Below the pieces are notes generated by a model that was not told the origin of the DNA, did not search any database, and saw only the letters and a list, made by a program, of their open reading frames with translations. Position numbers and translations under genes: made by a program. Below, one piece after another: positions 63,566 to 64,000 of a stretch of DNA of 64,000 nt; positions within the stretch are counted from its first letter, which is position 1, and the number at the start of each line of letters is the position of its first letter. Source of the stretch: Saprospiraceae bacterium (lineage in GTDB: Bacteria > Bacteroidota > Bacteroidia > Chitinophagales > Saprospiraceae); contig JANQLV010000008.1 in NCBI GenBank assembly GCA_028280415.1, positions 1 through 64,000 of the forward strand. Direction: 5' to 3'.

Positions 63566-64000
63566 TTATTGATAATTTTCCTGGAAGAATTCCCGGTAAG
63601 AATCGATTTCTTTGTTTTTAAGTACCTGACGATAATTGTACTGCGTAATCGGGAACACTTCGTATTCGATACCTTCAGGAAGGTAAGAAGCACCATTCAA
63701 TTTAATACCCTCAAAATAACTCATGGCAATTTCCTTATTTTTGAATCTTCGAATGACCAGGCTAGGTGTTTTAGATTCTACCCCCAAATAAACATTGGCT
63801 ACTCTTAGCTTATCCAGCTTGTGATATTGACGATGATAATCCGAAACCGAAGCCTTGGCATTGGATAATTTGATGTTTTTACCACTTAATACCACAATGC
63901 AATAGTGCATTTTATTATCTTCAATTTTGAAAGTATTTTCGCCTTTTGCCTTTTTGTTTTCACCACCTACCTTTTCTTTATCTTCAATAGAAATATCTTT
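63566..64000 (-). CDS. Probable SprE/PorW type IX secretion lipoprotein, C-terminal part (truncated by window edge)
   Basis: The frame is open to the window edge on the minus strand, so only the C-terminal 144 residues are present. The end HYCIVVLSGKNIKLSNAK, then YHKLDKLRVANVYLG, LVIRRFKNKEIAMSYFEGIK and EVFPITQYNYRQVLKNKEI fits the C-terminus of SprE/PorW, the large TPR lipoprotein that links T9SS parts. The Met at 63910 is internal, not a start. A Lys/Glu-rich stretch precedes it (IEDKEKVGGENKKAKGENTF). Confidence 0.75.
   Translation of the reverse strand, partial: KDISIEDKEKVGGENKKAKGENTFKIEDNKMHYCIVVLSGKNIKLSNAKASVSDYHRQYHKLDKLRVANVYLGVESKTPSLVIRRFKNKEIAMSYFEGIKLNGASYLPEGIEYEVFPITQYNYRQVLKNKEIDSYREFFQENYQ

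Noticed and set aside
63566-63910. A complete 114-residue protein starting at the Met at 63910
   Set aside because: The frame is open to the window edge and the sequence matches a protein C-terminus, so the Met is internal.

Overview
This window comes from a Bacteroidota chromosome, most likely a gliding, type IX secretion (T9SS) lineage such as Saprospiria; the phylum is well supported and the class is inferred. Evidence includes TAnnTTTG-type -7 promoter boxes, a PorP/SprF protein, a C-terminal fragment of SprE/PorW, T9SS type A and type B sorting tails, SprB-like repeats, and GSCFA, DUF4380 and AtpZ families. The first bases are the 3' end of a 5S rRNA followed by a strong terminator, so the window opens at the end of an rRNA operon.

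From 0.3 to 34.6 kb the window is mostly housekeeping DNA: a UvrD-type helicase, queG, a response regulator, a GT2 glycosyltransferase, an SGNH esterase, an AI-2E exporter, a dihydroneopterin aldolase with an extra cysteine-rich tail, glutaryl-CoA dehydrogenase, an OmpA protein, pabB, a tightly coupled phoH-osmC-aroA operon, aroB, PBP1A, a HEAT-repeat/cyclophilin fusion, gcvT, and a DUF1015/amidohydrolase pair. Four chorismate or folate genes (folB, pabB, aroA, aroB) lie within about 10 kb. At 32.1-34.6 kb a hypothetical protein is coupled to a trypsin-like protease with a zinc ribbon and a YbjN/type III chaperone-like tail. From 34.8 to 41.3 kb come PorP/SprF, a bactofilin-AtpZ-membrane protein-biotin carrier operon with overlapping genes, and a TetR regulator divergent from a molybdopterin oxidoreductase.

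From 41.4 to 62 kb the window becomes AT-rich and accessory. It holds a tandemly expanded family in which a lipoprotein gene is followed by a gene for a secreted M23-type metallopeptidase-like protein. One pair is complete (50.2-59.0 kb; the second protein is 2588 residues with SprB repeats and a T9SS tail). The other copies are truncated, frameshifted or carry nonsense codons, and two duplicated non-coding segments mark the recombination. A 978-residue SprB-repeat protein with a type B gliding-motility C-terminus closes the cluster.

From 62 to 63.5 kb lies a small MarR-DoxX cassette with matching palindromic operators and a DUF4345 remnant, flanked by hairpins that share a 9-base motif. The window ends inside the C-terminus of a probable sprE/porW gene.
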